Shown piece after piece: positions 51,082 to 59,269 of a DNA stretch of 64,000 bases; position 1 is the stretch's first letter, and every line of letters begins with the position of its first letter. Source of the DNA: Catalinimonas alkaloidigena (GTDB lineage: Bacteria; Bacteroidota; Bacteroidia; Cytophagales; Cyclobacteriaceae); NCBI RefSeq assembly GCF_029504655.1, contig NZ_JAQFIL010000001.1, positions 687,001 through 751,000 on the forward strand, written 5' to 3'. Made by a program: the position numbers and the translations under genes. The notes under the pieces are model-generated. The model was not told the DNA's origin. It worked only from the letters and a program-made list of their open reading frames with translations, and searched no databases.

Positions 51082-53585
51082 TGATGTTAGTAGTCTCAAA
51101 AAGCAAGCAGTTACGACAGGATAGGGTAAATGTGGATTCAATGGTGTCCTTTGATGGGATAGATCAGTATGGAACGATTGAATCAAATCCTAATATCCGA
51201 AATGCAGTAGACTGGAATAAGAATTGGGGAGTTTCCTTTTTTTTCTATTTCAATGAGTTTACGCAGTCTGGAAATTACACACAAGTCATTTTTTCGCATA
51301 GGAAAAGGTTAACCTCAGCTACCAATACATTAGGTTATAATTTTGGGGTTAGTCATATAAATGGACAATACCATGTATCTATATTTGCTACAAACGGTAG
51401 CAATAGGAACGATGGCTTTAGGATGGGTAATGTAAAGCCAAACCAAATTTATCATTGCATTTTAAACTACGACAGCAATTCTCATCAACCTGGAATTTAT
51501 ATTAACAGTGTACCACAAGCTTATTATAGTATAACTTATGATGATGTAAACGGCAGTTGGCAGAATGATGATATTTATACCATTGGATGCTCTAAAGTTG
51601 ATGCTTTAGATAACTTTTTTGATGGAGGTATATCACATTTAGTTGTTTGTGATAGAAAGATATTGCAACCGGAAGCAAGGCAAATACATTCGTTAGGTGG
51701 CGTTATCCCAACTTCCCTTCATTCCGCAGTAGTGGCGCACTATCCATGCACACATTCAGAAGGTGATGTGCTGGTAGATGTGGTAGATCAGTACAGTTAT
51801 GCGAAGCCACTGAGCAACATATACATTGATTATGGTAGCAATAATGATGGTAGTGGAGAGTGGACAAAAAGCAATGGTGCAAATGTAAATGAATTAGCTA
51901 CCTACATTACAATCGGTAATAGTGCCACTACTAGCAAAAGAATTTATAATCCTTCCAATGCACTAAGCAAGTATAGATATTCTGCCAATATCAGAACAGC
52001 CAGAGCAACAGGTATTTTTGAGGTGTATCAGGATAATACTTTGATTGCTGCAAGTAATGGCTTTGGGGATATTGTTAATGGAAATTTAACCAACAATATC
52101 AGCTTTGACTTTGAAGTAGCAGGAAGCTTTGAAATACGTTACAGGCAGACAGATCAGGGAGCAGGCTCATCTAGCGACTTGTTTCACGATACGCTTCAAA
52201 ACACTGAAGGTTTAAGCCCTCACCACGCCTATCTGCAAAACTTCACTGAAAGTGAGCATACCGGAAGTGCGCAAACTGCCTGGAAGGATTTTTACAGCAA
52301 ATTGCCCGTAGCAAACTATGGCGTTCACTTTGCCAGCAGTACAAGTAAATGGTTTGGTACGCATATTAATAATACGCCCCTGGTAGGTAATTCATGGAGT
52401 ACAATGATTGAGTTTACTCCTACCAATCAAAACAGTTTTCCCAATGACAATTACTCTTTTAGGTTTGGCTTTGATCTTTTAATCCAATTCAGAATTAGAG
52501 GACAGCTAAATAGCCAACAGTTAGTATTTCAATGGCTGAACAATAATGTGAAAAGCGGTAATTTGACAGGTTATTTACCTTTAAATAATCCCACAAAGAT
52601 TATCATTACTTACGATGTAGAAACCTATACCCTTACTGCTTATCATGGTAATGGAGTCAGGGTATTTTCTAATGTTCCTCCTATATCAGCTACCAATGGG
52701 AGCTATGATATTAACAATACAAATTATAGTGTTTCAGCCTATGCCCTATTGCGCAACGTCTGGTATAACAAAGCTTTATCAGTAAAAGAAGTAGCTTATT
52801 TGCAATCAGGCAAAGAGCTGGATAGTGCTTTCATGGATTATGCCTTTACTGATTTTGAAGGTCTGCAAAACCGTATTAGCAGTTCGCCTGCTTGGCCATT
52901 GAGCTATACCGGAGGAACCGGACAAATCATTGATAGAGAGCTACAACCTCCCTTTACCAAAAAAGCCCTGCAAATACAGGCTACAAGCAAAGCACAAAGG
53001 ATATTGCTTGATTCGTTGACTGAATCCTGGAGTGGAGAAATGCACTTCTTCCTGTATCTGGATAGTAAGCCTTCGGGAGCAGAGCGATACCTGTTTACCT
53101 CACAACATAATAGCAGCCAGACACACTTTTTTATTGAATATGGAAACAGGCTTTACTTTGAAAATACTTATGGCCCTGGGGTTATCCGTATGCAGTCAGA
53201 TGTGATCAACATTCAAAAAGGATGGAATCATTTTGGAATCAGGTGCGGAAGTGTGAGCAATGCCAATAGCTTTAAATTTTATCATCAAGGTAGATACGTT
53301 GGTAATAACGTAGTGACCAACAACTACAACTCCATTTACAGCGATTTTTTTCCAAGATACATTAGTCGTCAGTACCTTTTCACCGCATGGGCAAGTAGCA
53401 ATAATACCTTTCCTGCTGGTACGCAATTGGATTGCCGTTTGGTGGCTTTCTATGCTAGTAGAGGAGTGTTTACAAGTAATGACAAGGAAATCCTGGAAGC
53501 CATACAACAATGGGCTATTTCAGGGATTGGGCAAAGTGCATACGGTTTTGTATGGGGATTACAAGAATGTACATTCTTTAAGTGA
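51081..53585 (+). CDS. Large LamG-domain receptor-binding protein
   Basis: An 834-aa protein with repeated concanavalin-like (LamG/Laminin_G_3) modules: VSFDGIDQYGTIESN near the start, later WSTMIEFTPTNQNSF and WSGEMHFFLYLDSKPSG. Carbohydrate-binding-like strands occur between modules. There is no signal peptide, which fits a virion surface protein that leaves the cell with the particle. The ATG at 51081 overlaps the upstream stop by 1 bp. Its end overlaps the next ORF in another frame; the two could be one gene split by a frameshift. Confidence 0.72.
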   Translation: MMLVVSKSKQLRQDRVNVDSMVSFDGIDQYGTIESNPNIRNAVDWNKNWGVSFFFYFNEFTQSGNYTQVIFSHRKRLTSATNTLGYNFGVSHINGQYHVSIFATNGSNRNDGFRMGNVKPNQIYHCILNYDSNSHQPGIYINSVPQAYYSITYDDVNGSWQNDDIYTIGCSKVDALDNFFDGGISHLVVCDRKILQPEARQIHSLGGVIPTSLHSAVVAHYPCTHSEGDVLVDVVDQYSYAKPLSNIYIDYGSNNDGSGEWTKSNGANVNELATYITIGNSATTSKRIYNPSNALSKYRYSANIRTARATGIFEVYQDNTLIAASNGFGDIVNGNLTNNISFDFEVAGSFEIRYRQTDQGAGSSSDLFHDTLQNTEGLSPHHAYLQNFTESEHTGSAQTAWKDFYSKLPVANYGVHFASSTSKWFGTHINNTPLVGNSWSTMIEFTPTNQNSFPNDNYSFRFGFDLLIQFRIRGQLNSQQLVFQWLNNNVKSGNLTGYLPLNNPTKIIITYDVETYTLTAYHGNGVRVFSNVPPISATNGSYDINNTNYSVSAYALLRNVWYNKALSVKEVAYLQSGKELDSAFMDYAFTDFEGLQNRISSSPAWPLSYTGGTGQIIDRELQPPFTKKALQIQATSKAQRILLDSLTESWSGEMHFFLYLDSKPSGAERYLFTSQHNSSQTHFFIEYGNRLYFENTYGPGVIRMQSDVINIQKGWNHFGIRCGSVSNANSFKFYHQGRYVGNNVVTNNYNSIYSDFFPRYISRQYLFTAWASSNNTFPAGTQLDCRLVAFYASRGVFTSNDKEILEAIQQWAISGIGQSAYGFVWGLQECTFFK

Positions 53586-54747
53586 TGCCAATAGCAATTT
53601 CACAAGCGGTCACAGTTGGGTAACTGGTGAAGGATGGACGGTAACTGCTAATACTTTGCAGTTTAGTGGAGCTGGGGGAGGCCGTAACAGTTCGGTAGCA
53701 GTGAATGGCATTGGCGATGGTGGAAGCAATATAGGCAAGAAGATCATGGTTACGGTCAATGTTTCTGCTATTAGCAAGCCTAGCGGTGGTAATGGGATCG
53801 GTTTAGCACTTGGTAGTACCTCTAACAAGAAATACATCAATAGTGTAGGTTCGCATACCTATCAGCTAACCTATGAAGGGGGAGGACAAGGAAGGTTATT
53901 CATTTCAAATGATAAAGGAGCAGACAGCTATACCATTACTTCTATTGTGGTCTGGTGGTATAACGTAAAAGATGTAGGCAATGCCCGTAGTTGTGAGTTG
54001 GAAAACTATACTCCCAACGATGAATCTCCAGTCATCAACATAGACCGTTTTCAAGCTGGTGAACTGGACACGAATTATAGCCCATACCCAACAGTTTTCA
54101 GTAGCCGTAGTGCTAGAATTAGCTGGAATACCGATGTAGACGAGACTAAATTCTCAGTATCGTTCTGGTATTATGCAACAGGCTATAATGGCAGTACAGG
54201 CTCTAATAACCTCTTTTTTGCTGGATTGGCAGGGGGAGGCTATATTTCGGTCAAATACCAAAACACAAGCGGGCCGCTTTATTTTGTCTGGGCACATACT
54301 GACAATGGTAATAATAATGGGGAAAGGACTACCTTAAACTTTGGTAGCCCCCCCATAGGTCAGTGGACGCATATTGCATTTAGTTTTGAGCAAAATGTGT
54401 TGGGTAAATGCAATAGGCATGGTTATCAATTATCAAGTGCAGACAATGTTTTTTTAGCTGGAAACATCAACTACATAGGCTTTTTTGGTAGTACCGATGG
54501 CAATGAAAATCCCGCACCCGCTTTTGTGCGCAATCTCCAAGTATACAATGGTCACGTACTGACAACCGCAGAGATCAACGAACTCAGAGCATTAGGCCAC
54601 AATGCGATTAATCCTCCTATAAACTTAGTCAACAAGCTTAGTCTGCATGCCCCATGCATGCAAAAGGCAGGTGTGCCAATGGATTTGATCAGTGGCAAAC
54701 GTGCTTATATGGAAGAAAGCAGATTGCAATGGGCTAAGAGTCCTTGA
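53452..54747 (+). CDS. LamG-domain protein, possible continuation of the upstream gene
   Basis: A frame of 431 codons. From about residue 40 it is a carbohydrate-binding-like module (NFTSGHSWVTGEGWTVTANT) and then a LamG module (ISWNTDVDETKFSVSFWYYA). The first 40 residues lie inside the upstream gene's coding sequence and do not look like a natural N-terminus. A later start is not obvious. Either translation begins internally, or a frameshift around 53520-53580 separates this from the 834-aa protein. It ends 36 bp before the next gene. Confidence 0.6.
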   Translation: MLVEECLQVMTRKSWKPYNNGLFQGLGKVHTVLYGDYKNVHSLSDANSNFTSGHSWVTGEGWTVTANTLQFSGAGGGRNSSVAVNGIGDGGSNIGKKIMVTVNVSAISKPSGGNGIGLALGSTSNKKYINSVGSHTYQLTYEGGGQGRLFISNDKGADSYTITSIVVWWYNVKDVGNARSCELENYTPNDESPVINIDRFQAGELDTNYSPYPTVFSSRSARISWNTDVDETKFSVSFWYYATGYNGSTGSNNLFFAGLAGGGYISVKYQNTSGPLYFVWAHTDNGNNNGERTTLNFGSPPIGQWTHIAFSFEQNVLGKCNRHGYQLSSADNVFLAGNINYIGFFGSTDGNENPAPAFVRNLQVYNGHVLTTAEINELRALGHNAINPPINLVNKLSLHAPCMQKAGVPMDLISGKRAYMEESRLQWAKSP

Positions 54748-54782
54748 TAGAAAAATTCACTTTAAAATTAAGATAATGACCT

Positions 54783-55478
54783 ATGATTACTTATAAGATT
54801 AATGAGCTAGATGTCCATGTATATGCAGATTTCGTGGATGATGAAACGGATTGGCGCATTGAGTATCTGGATGCTGATGGATTGCTTAACCGCTACAAGA
54901 TTAAAGGTTATCCCATACCTTTTAATAAGAAAATCAAGGTGAGCTATTCTTATGCTCTCATCAGGCCCAGTAATGGAGAGGTATTAAAAAGCTTTGCTGA
55001 TGCTTACGATGAGCCTAATGTCTCTACTTTTTACCATACGGTTCTCCCTCAGAGTGTTAGTTATGGCTATTTTGCTGCTTTTCAAAGCCTGAATGGATTG
55101 TGTGCAAGGCTACCTGAACTAGCGGGTAACAATCAATGTCCACATAAAGGTTATAGGCCTTTCAATACGGTGGGTGAATTTGTGCAGCCGGTACAATTTC
55201 GCACTGAAATTACCGATGAAACACAATCTAACCTAGAAGTTGAAGGACAACAGCAACTGGTTGCTAACAGTGACGGAAATATCACAGTAACTGTTATCAA
55301 TGGAGTAGGTCCTTATGAATACAAGCTGAACGATAACATCTATCAGTCCACCAATGTATTTGATAACCTTGCTGCCGGTGATTATACCATCTATGTACGA
55401 GATAGTGTAGGTACTGAGCGATATGCCCAGCTCACAGTAAAACTTCAGGATTTTGAAAGAGAAGCTATCCAAATATGA
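54783..55478 (+). CDS. Protein with SprB-like repeat
   Basis: A 231-aa protein without a signal peptide. The N-terminal 150 residues contain several Tyr/Pro-rich strands. The C-terminal part (about 160-220: ITVTVINGVGPYEYKLNDN, FDNLAAGDYTIYVRDSVG) is one SprB repeat, the module that builds gliding adhesins of Bacteroidota. In this context it is likely a surface or adaptor protein of the particle. It overlaps the next gene by 4 bp. Confidence 0.7.
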   Translation: MITYKINELDVHVYADFVDDETDWRIEYLDADGLLNRYKIKGYPIPFNKKIKVSYSYALIRPSNGEVLKSFADAYDEPNVSTFYHTVLPQSVSYGYFAAFQSLNGLCARLPELAGNNQCPHKGYRPFNTVGEFVQPVQFRTEITDETQSNLEVEGQQQLVANSDGNITVTVINGVGPYEYKLNDNIYQSTNVFDNLAAGDYTIYVRDSVGTERYAQLTVKLQDFEREAIQI

Positions 55479-55810
55479 TCATACTTCAGGTAATAGAAGC
55501 CACTAACGCCCTGATGGAAACCAGCAAAGAGCAGGGATTTCTCGTTTTTTTCCTTTGCTTTTTGTTGGTGGTGCTTGGTGGCTTGATTTGGTGGTACATG
55601 CAAAAGCTGGAAACCAAAAACCAGGCAATACAGGATTGTTACAAAGATCAGGTAAAGGTAGAAGTCTCTGTCCAACAATATGCAAAACAAGTGGATGAAA
55701 GACTAAAAGATATCAACAATGCCATGAGAAATAATGATACTCATCTATTAAGGCAGTTGATTGCAGATTTAGGGTTTTCGGTCAGGAACAATCAATACAG
55801 GGATGAATAA
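55475..55810 (+). CDS. Single-TM protein, possible lysis or fibre-anchor protein
   Basis: A 111-aa protein with one strong transmembrane helix (FLVFFLCFLLVVLGGLIWWY, about 23-42) and a cytoplasmic or periplasmic helical tail. It is coupled by overlap on both sides and precedes two membrane coiled-coil proteins. It could be a holin- or antiholin-like component. Family not recognised. Confidence 0.6.
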   Translation: MIILQVIEATNALMETSKEQGFLVFFLCFLLVVLGGLIWWYMQKLETKNQAIQDCYKDQVKVEVSVQQYAKQVDERLKDINNAMRNNDTHLLRQLIADLGFSVRNNQYRDE

Positions 55811-56117
55811 GGGGTTGATTCTAGGAATAATTGTGATCGCAATCGTTTGGGTTACGGTCACACTAGCGCTAAAAAAGCAGGAAGAGCAGCAGATACAGAT
55901 CAGGCGTATTGAAATGCATGTCCAGGAGCAGGATTCACTTATCACATCTTTAGTAACTGTCAATGGAAAACTTCAAACTACGATTATCCAGCGGGATTCT
56001 CTCTTACATCATCAAAAGCATCTTATTCACAGCTATGAAAGGGCTATGGATAGTTTGTCTGTTATCATGCAGTATCTTGAGCGTAGCGACTTATCAAAAC
56101 GTTATCGCTCAAGGTAG
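55803..56117 (+). CDS. N-terminally anchored coiled-coil protein (i-spanin-like)
   Basis: A 104-aa protein with an N-terminal membrane helix (GLILGIIVIAIVWVTVTLAL) and a coiled coil (KQEEQQIQIRRIEMHVQEQD...). It overlaps the previous gene by 8 bp, and its 3' third overlaps the start of the next gene in another frame. This nested arrangement is characteristic of Rz/Rz1-type spanin pairs. No sequence family is recognised. Confidence 0.58.
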   Translation: MNKGLILGIIVIAIVWVTVTLALKKQEEQQIQIRRIEMHVQEQDSLITSLVTVNGKLQTTIIQRDSLLHHQKHLIHSYERAMDSLSVIMQYLERSDLSKRYRSR

Positions 56118-56580
56118 CGATAGCCTGATCATTGAGAGAGTTACTATTCCTCAATCCCTATCCGGACAGATCGAGAAAAGTGATATCCTGATTGACAGAA
56201 GAACTTATCAACTGCTATTAAGAGACCTGGATAAGTATGATAAGTTCAAAAGTAAATTCGCAGTCCTTCAGCAGCAGAATGACAGCCTGTTTGCTGAATT
56301 AAGATTTCAGATAGCTCAGTTGAACCAGCTTTACCAAAAAGCAGATCTACTACAAAACAAGCTATTGAATAATCAAATAGAATTGATTCGTACTGAAGAG
56401 TCTCTCAATGACTACAAGGTGAAGTATGACGAATATTTGGATGAAACTGGAACTCAGGAAGAGAAGATCAGGTACCGGACTCGCTATATTTTCAGAAATA
56501 AACAGGAAAGAAGGTGGTTCTGGATCACCTGGGGAGTCTTTACATTGGTGCCTGCCGGTATAGTGGTTCTTACACGATAG
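56035..56580 (+). CDS. Coiled-coil protein with N-terminal signal and C-terminal TM (u-spanin-like)
   Basis: A 181-aa protein. The ATG at 56035 gives a signal sequence (MKGLWIVCLLSC) with a possible lipobox Cys12, or signal peptidase I cleavage after VIAQ. A periplasmic coiled coil follows (FKSKFAVLQQQNDSLFAELR), and a C-terminal membrane helix ends it (WFWITWGVFTLVPAGIVVL). Tethering at both outer and inner membrane is the architecture of unimolecular spanins such as phage T1 gp11. It overlaps the previous gene by 83 bp in a different frame. An earlier start at 55963 is possible but would hide the signal. Confidence 0.58.
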   Translation: MKGLWIVCLLSCSILSVATYQNVIAQGSDSLIIERVTIPQSLSGQIEKSDILIDRRTYQLLLRDLDKYDKFKSKFAVLQQQNDSLFAELRFQIAQLNQLYQKADLLQNKLLNNQIELIRTEESLNDYKVKYDEYLDETGTQEEKIRYRTRYIFRNKQERRWFWITWGVFTLVPAGIVVLTR

Positions 56581-56649
56581 ATAAGGTTATCGTTTAGTAT
56601 ATGGCGAGTAGGGGAGTTGAAAGCGATGGACTTTCAAGTTTGCATTAAA

Positions 56650-57147
56650 CTAAATCGTTGTATTTTGTTTTAATATCGATTTTCGTTTTAGAAATATGAC
56701 TGTGAAAATTACTAGGTCTAATAGCATCAAGATAATTAGTACATTTTTCTCCAATGCAGTTGCTTCTTTAATATTGAGAATTTCATGGTCATCAATTTGA
56801 ATATTGAAAATATGAGCGGTCCTGTTATTGCTGAACCCATTAAATCCATTTGGGTCATACATTATCGATATACTCTTGCCTAAAACTCTGTTTGTCTTTA
56901 GAAACGAAAATGCCCTTTCATATTTTTCATGTACTGAAAAACGTAATGGTTCATTCACGATACTAAGAACAATGGATTTATTATTTCCCTTTCCTGGAAC
57001 TCTTTCAAGTTGTTGAGAGTAAACAGTTCCAGAAACTTCCTTAAGGTCTGATTCAGTAATAAAAACTTGATTCAGAACAAATGAATGGACAAAAACATAA
57101 ATTATTATTAAGAATAATATGAGTGCTATCTTTCCTTTATAATTCAT
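56650..57147 (-). CDS. Two-TM hypothetical membrane protein (cargo)
   Basis: A 165-aa protein with an N-terminal membrane helix (IALILFLIIIYVFVHSFVLN), an exposed domain of about 90 residues and a second membrane helix (VLIILMLLDLVIFTVIFLK). It is like small DUF3592-type membrane proteins in layout. AT-rich and opposite in strand to the viral operon, so it is probably cargo. Confidence 0.62.
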   Translation of the reverse strand: MNYKGKIALILFLIIIYVFVHSFVLNQVFITESDLKEVSGTVYSQQLERVPGKGNNKSIVLSIVNEPLRFSVHEKYERAFSFLKTNRVLGKSISIMYDPNGFNGFSNNRTAHIFNIQIDDHEILNIKEATALEKNVLIILMLLDLVIFTVIFLKRKSILKQNTTI

Positions 57148-57243
57148 TATTCTTTTTCTAGATGCTTGGCTAAATGAATGCCAACATTAAAAATAAACAT
57201 ACCCTTTGAAGAAGTTCGGAAAGCACCTCTTCTACTTCAATTT

Positions 57244-57639
57244 CTATCTTAGAATGAGATTCATTTCAGCCAATTCCTGCCCAATTTGGTGAATGCCATC
57301 TAATATCTTCCTTTGTTGCTTGGGAGAAGGTGTCTTTTTGCCTTTTGCATACTGAGAAAGCAATGAGGCATTTACCCCAATGCGTTGGGCAAGCAGGTTA
57401 GCATTGATGATTTTGTACTCCTGAAAAAAGTGCTGCCAGTCTATCTCAAATTGTATGTTTGAAGCATCAGCTACATACCCTTCTTCTTCAAAGTAAAAGT
57501 TTACTGCCTCAACTGTGTTCCCTAACAAATCAGCTACCGACTTTCCAGTAGTATAAATAGGATAGTCTTTAGCATAAGCAGAAAAACCTGTATTGGTTTT
57601 TTCTACTACTATCGGTATTTTTTTTCTTAGCTTTTTCAT
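57244..57639 (-). CDS. hicB: HicB-family antitoxin
   Basis: A 131-aa protein. The N-terminal HicB fold (IPIVVEKTNTGFSAYAKDYP, VADLLGNTVEAVNFYFEEEG) is followed by an XRE-type HTH (NANLLAQRIGVNASLLSQYA). It would neutralise HicA and repress the operon. It overlaps the decayed hicA by 3-4 bp (ATGA), so the two were co-transcribed. With hicA broken, it may now be an orphan regulator or decoy antitoxin. Confidence 0.88.
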   Translation of the reverse strand: MKKLRKKIPIVVEKTNTGFSAYAKDYPIYTTGKSVADLLGNTVEAVNFYFEEEGYVADASNIQFEIDWQHFFQEYKIINANLLAQRIGVNASLLSQYAKGKKTPSPKQQRKILDGIHQIGQELAEMNLILR

Positions 57640-57849
57640 TTTAATCCAGCGTCTTTTAAGATTTTCTTTTCCGTGCGACGTCCGCTAACCCTTTACCCAT
57701 CTCCTGGCTTCCATGATTAGGAAAAATGATAATACCCTCTTTTGTAGGGTGCTTCATTTTTACATGAGAGCCTTTCTGAGATATTGGATACCAGCCATTC
57801 CATGGGGGCCATCCTTCTTAAGAATTCTAAATAATTCTGAACACTTCAT
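57636..57849 (-). pseudogene. hicA: hicA toxin, frameshifted twice
   Basis: The minus strand encodes MKCSELFRILKKDG, then in another frame GWYPISQKGSHVKMKHPTKE and IIIFPNHGSQEMGKGL, then in a third KKILKDAGLK: a HicA dsRBD-like toxin in pieces. The first break is a 14-nt insertion flanked by a 5-bp repeat (ATGGC-CCCCATGGA-ATGGC), near 57805. The second is an 11-14-nt insertion with a 4-bp repeat (CGGA-CGTCGCA-CGGA), near 57675. The catalytic His (GSHVKM) remains readable, but no full-length protein can be made. Confidence 0.78.
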
Positions 57850-57870
57850 TCACGTAAATTTAACAAAAAA

Positions 57871-57888
57871 AGGTAAATAATAATTTAC
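57871..57888 (-). promoter_or_regulatory. Probable hicAB operator
   Basis: A perfect palindrome GGTAAAT-AATA-ATTTACC lies 22 bp upstream of the hicA start codon. HicB here has an HTH domain, and such antitoxins bind palindromes in their own promoter. Confidence 0.6.
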
Positions 57889-57903
57889 CTTTTGATAAAA
57901 AAG

Positions 57904-57931
57904 AAGGGAGTAGATTACTTGCTACTCCCTT
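57904..57931 (-). terminator. Terminator of the integrase gene
   Basis: The arms AAGGGAGTA and TACTCCCTT (57904-57912, 57923-57931) are perfect complements. On the minus strand the stem is followed by CTTTTTT. It lies 19 bp past the integrase stop codon. Confidence 0.8.
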
Positions 57932-57949
57932 ATATGATTAAAACTGTTT

Positions 57950-59119
57950 TTATAAATTTCTAATAGCTTCTGTTTCCTTTGCCACTTTTACTGCTGACAC
58001 ATCTACATAATAACTTCTTGTCATACGAGTATCAGCATGGCCATACATGCCAGAGATACTTTCTATACTGACTCCATTTTCCTGTAAGACATTTCCGAAA
58101 GTTTTACGACCAACATGCGTAGTTAGATGTTTATCAATACCTACAATGAATGCTACCTCTTTGAGATAACGATTATATTGTTGGTTGTCTAAAGTTGGAA
58201 CAGTGTATTTCCATTTTTCCAGGATTTTTTTTGCTGTTGTGAACAAAGGAATCTCACACTGAGCACCATGTACTTTTTTTCTGTCGGTGAATATCCATTC
58301 TTTGCCATCTACACCAATTTTAATCCATGAAGGGTCAAATCGTATGAGTTCGGCATAACTTAAGCCAGTATAGCATTGAAAGGTAAATAATTCAGCTACT
58401 TGCGCCAGCCTCCAGCTGGCAAACTTATGATTTACCAGCTTTTGAAGCTCATTTTGGGTTAAGTAGACCTTTTTTTTACGTTCAACTCTTCTATACTTAA
58501 AGCTGTTTAAGGGATTATATTCAATCCATTCTTGAAGTACTGCGAAATCCAAAACGGTTTTGACAAAACCAATAATCCTATTGCAGTATACCTGTTTAAA
58601 CCTTCTCTCGCCTCTGAGATAATTATCTAAATTTGCCAGAGTACGGACATTGACATCAGAACATAAAAGATTAAGGTCCTTTTGGAAGACTAAGAAATGA
58701 TGAACGTTTTTCATCTGTCTTCTGAAATTACTTACCGTACTTTTGGAAAGTTCAGGTTCATAAGAGCGATTCTGGATGTACTTTTGCATTGCATGCACGA
58801 GAGTAGCTCTTTCTTTTAGCTCGCCTGTAAAGATTCCCTTTACAATGGCTGGAGTTGATCGTTTACCACGTCGTTCTAAGTCACTGTGGATACTAATTAT
58901 CTCCGCCCTAATGTCAATGAGCTTATTGTTGTACACATTAGCCAAACGATCTTCGCCTAGCACTTTACCATTTCCTCGGGAATCCCACTGTTCAGGTAAA
59001 ATAAATATACCCGTAGAAAACTCTACTGTCTTTTGGCTTTTCATTTGAAGCCTGGCATATAACGGCGCCAATCCCGTCCTCTTCGCCTTCGCCTTGCGAA
59101 CGACATAGAGGAGCTTCAT
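57950..59119 (-). CDS. Tyrosine integrase of the element
   Basis: A 389-aa phage/ICE-type integrase of Bacteroidota: arm-binding domain (KRTGLAPLYARLQMKSQKTV), SAM-like core-binding domain and catalytic domain. Catalytic residues lie in CYTGLSYAELIRF, HVGRKTF (HxxR), YGHAD and the Tyr of RSYYVD. The first motif has an atypical residue where the first Arg normally sits, as in related enzymes. The start at 59119 (MKLLYVVRKAKAKRTGLAPL) fits the family; a start at 59191 would run through the arm sites. It lies beside tRNA-Leu and should catalyse integration at its 3' end. Confidence 0.9.
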   Translation of the reverse strand: MKLLYVVRKAKAKRTGLAPLYARLQMKSQKTVEFSTGIFILPEQWDSRGNGKVLGEDRLANVYNNKLIDIRAEIISIHSDLERRGKRSTPAIVKGIFTGELKERATLVHAMQKYIQNRSYEPELSKSTVSNFRRQMKNVHHFLVFQKDLNLLCSDVNVRTLANLDNYLRGERRFKQVYCNRIIGFVKTVLDFAVLQEWIEYNPLNSFKYRRVERKKKVYLTQNELQKLVNHKFASWRLAQVAELFTFQCYTGLSYAELIRFDPSWIKIGVDGKEWIFTDRKKVHGAQCEIPLFTTAKKILEKWKYTVPTLDNQQYNRYLKEVAFIVGIDKHLTTHVGRKTFGNVLQENGVSIESISGMYGHADTRMTRSYYVDVSAVKVAKETEAIRNL

Positions 59120-59153
59120 AATAGATTTATTTCTCTCATATTGCCCCGAAAAT

Positions 59154-59198
59154 TGGTCACTAATAGATAGTGAGGTCACTGAAAGGGTCACTGGTCAC
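59154..59198. promoter_or_regulatory. Arm-type integrase binding sites
   Basis: GGTCACT occurs four times in direct orientation (59154, 59173, 59185 and 59192), between the attachment core and the integrase start. A single further copy at 3569-3575 lies just inside the other end. Direct repeats on both sides of a core are the usual arm-site pattern of tyrosine integrases. Confidence 0.7.
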
Positions 59199-59222
59199 TG
59201 ATTCGGGCTAAGGTTTGGGGAA

Positions 59223-59253
59223 AGAAAAAGCCCGAAAAAGAGCTCTTCGGGCT
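59223..59253 (-). terminator. Replacement terminator of tRNA-Leu brought by the element
   Basis: AGCCCGAA (59229-59236) pairs with TTCGGGCT (59246-59253); on the minus strand the stem ends in TTTTTC. It is inside the element, 17 bp past the tRNA 3' end, and takes the place of the displaced chromosomal terminator at 3450-3490. Confidence 0.75.
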
Positions 59254-59269
59254 ATAAATTAACAAGTTA

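Noticed and set aside
51120..51170. SFDGIDQYGT in the LamG protein as another IDQ motif
   Set aside because: SFDGxDxY is the usual opening of LamG modules and lacks the E/D-F that defines the shared motif.
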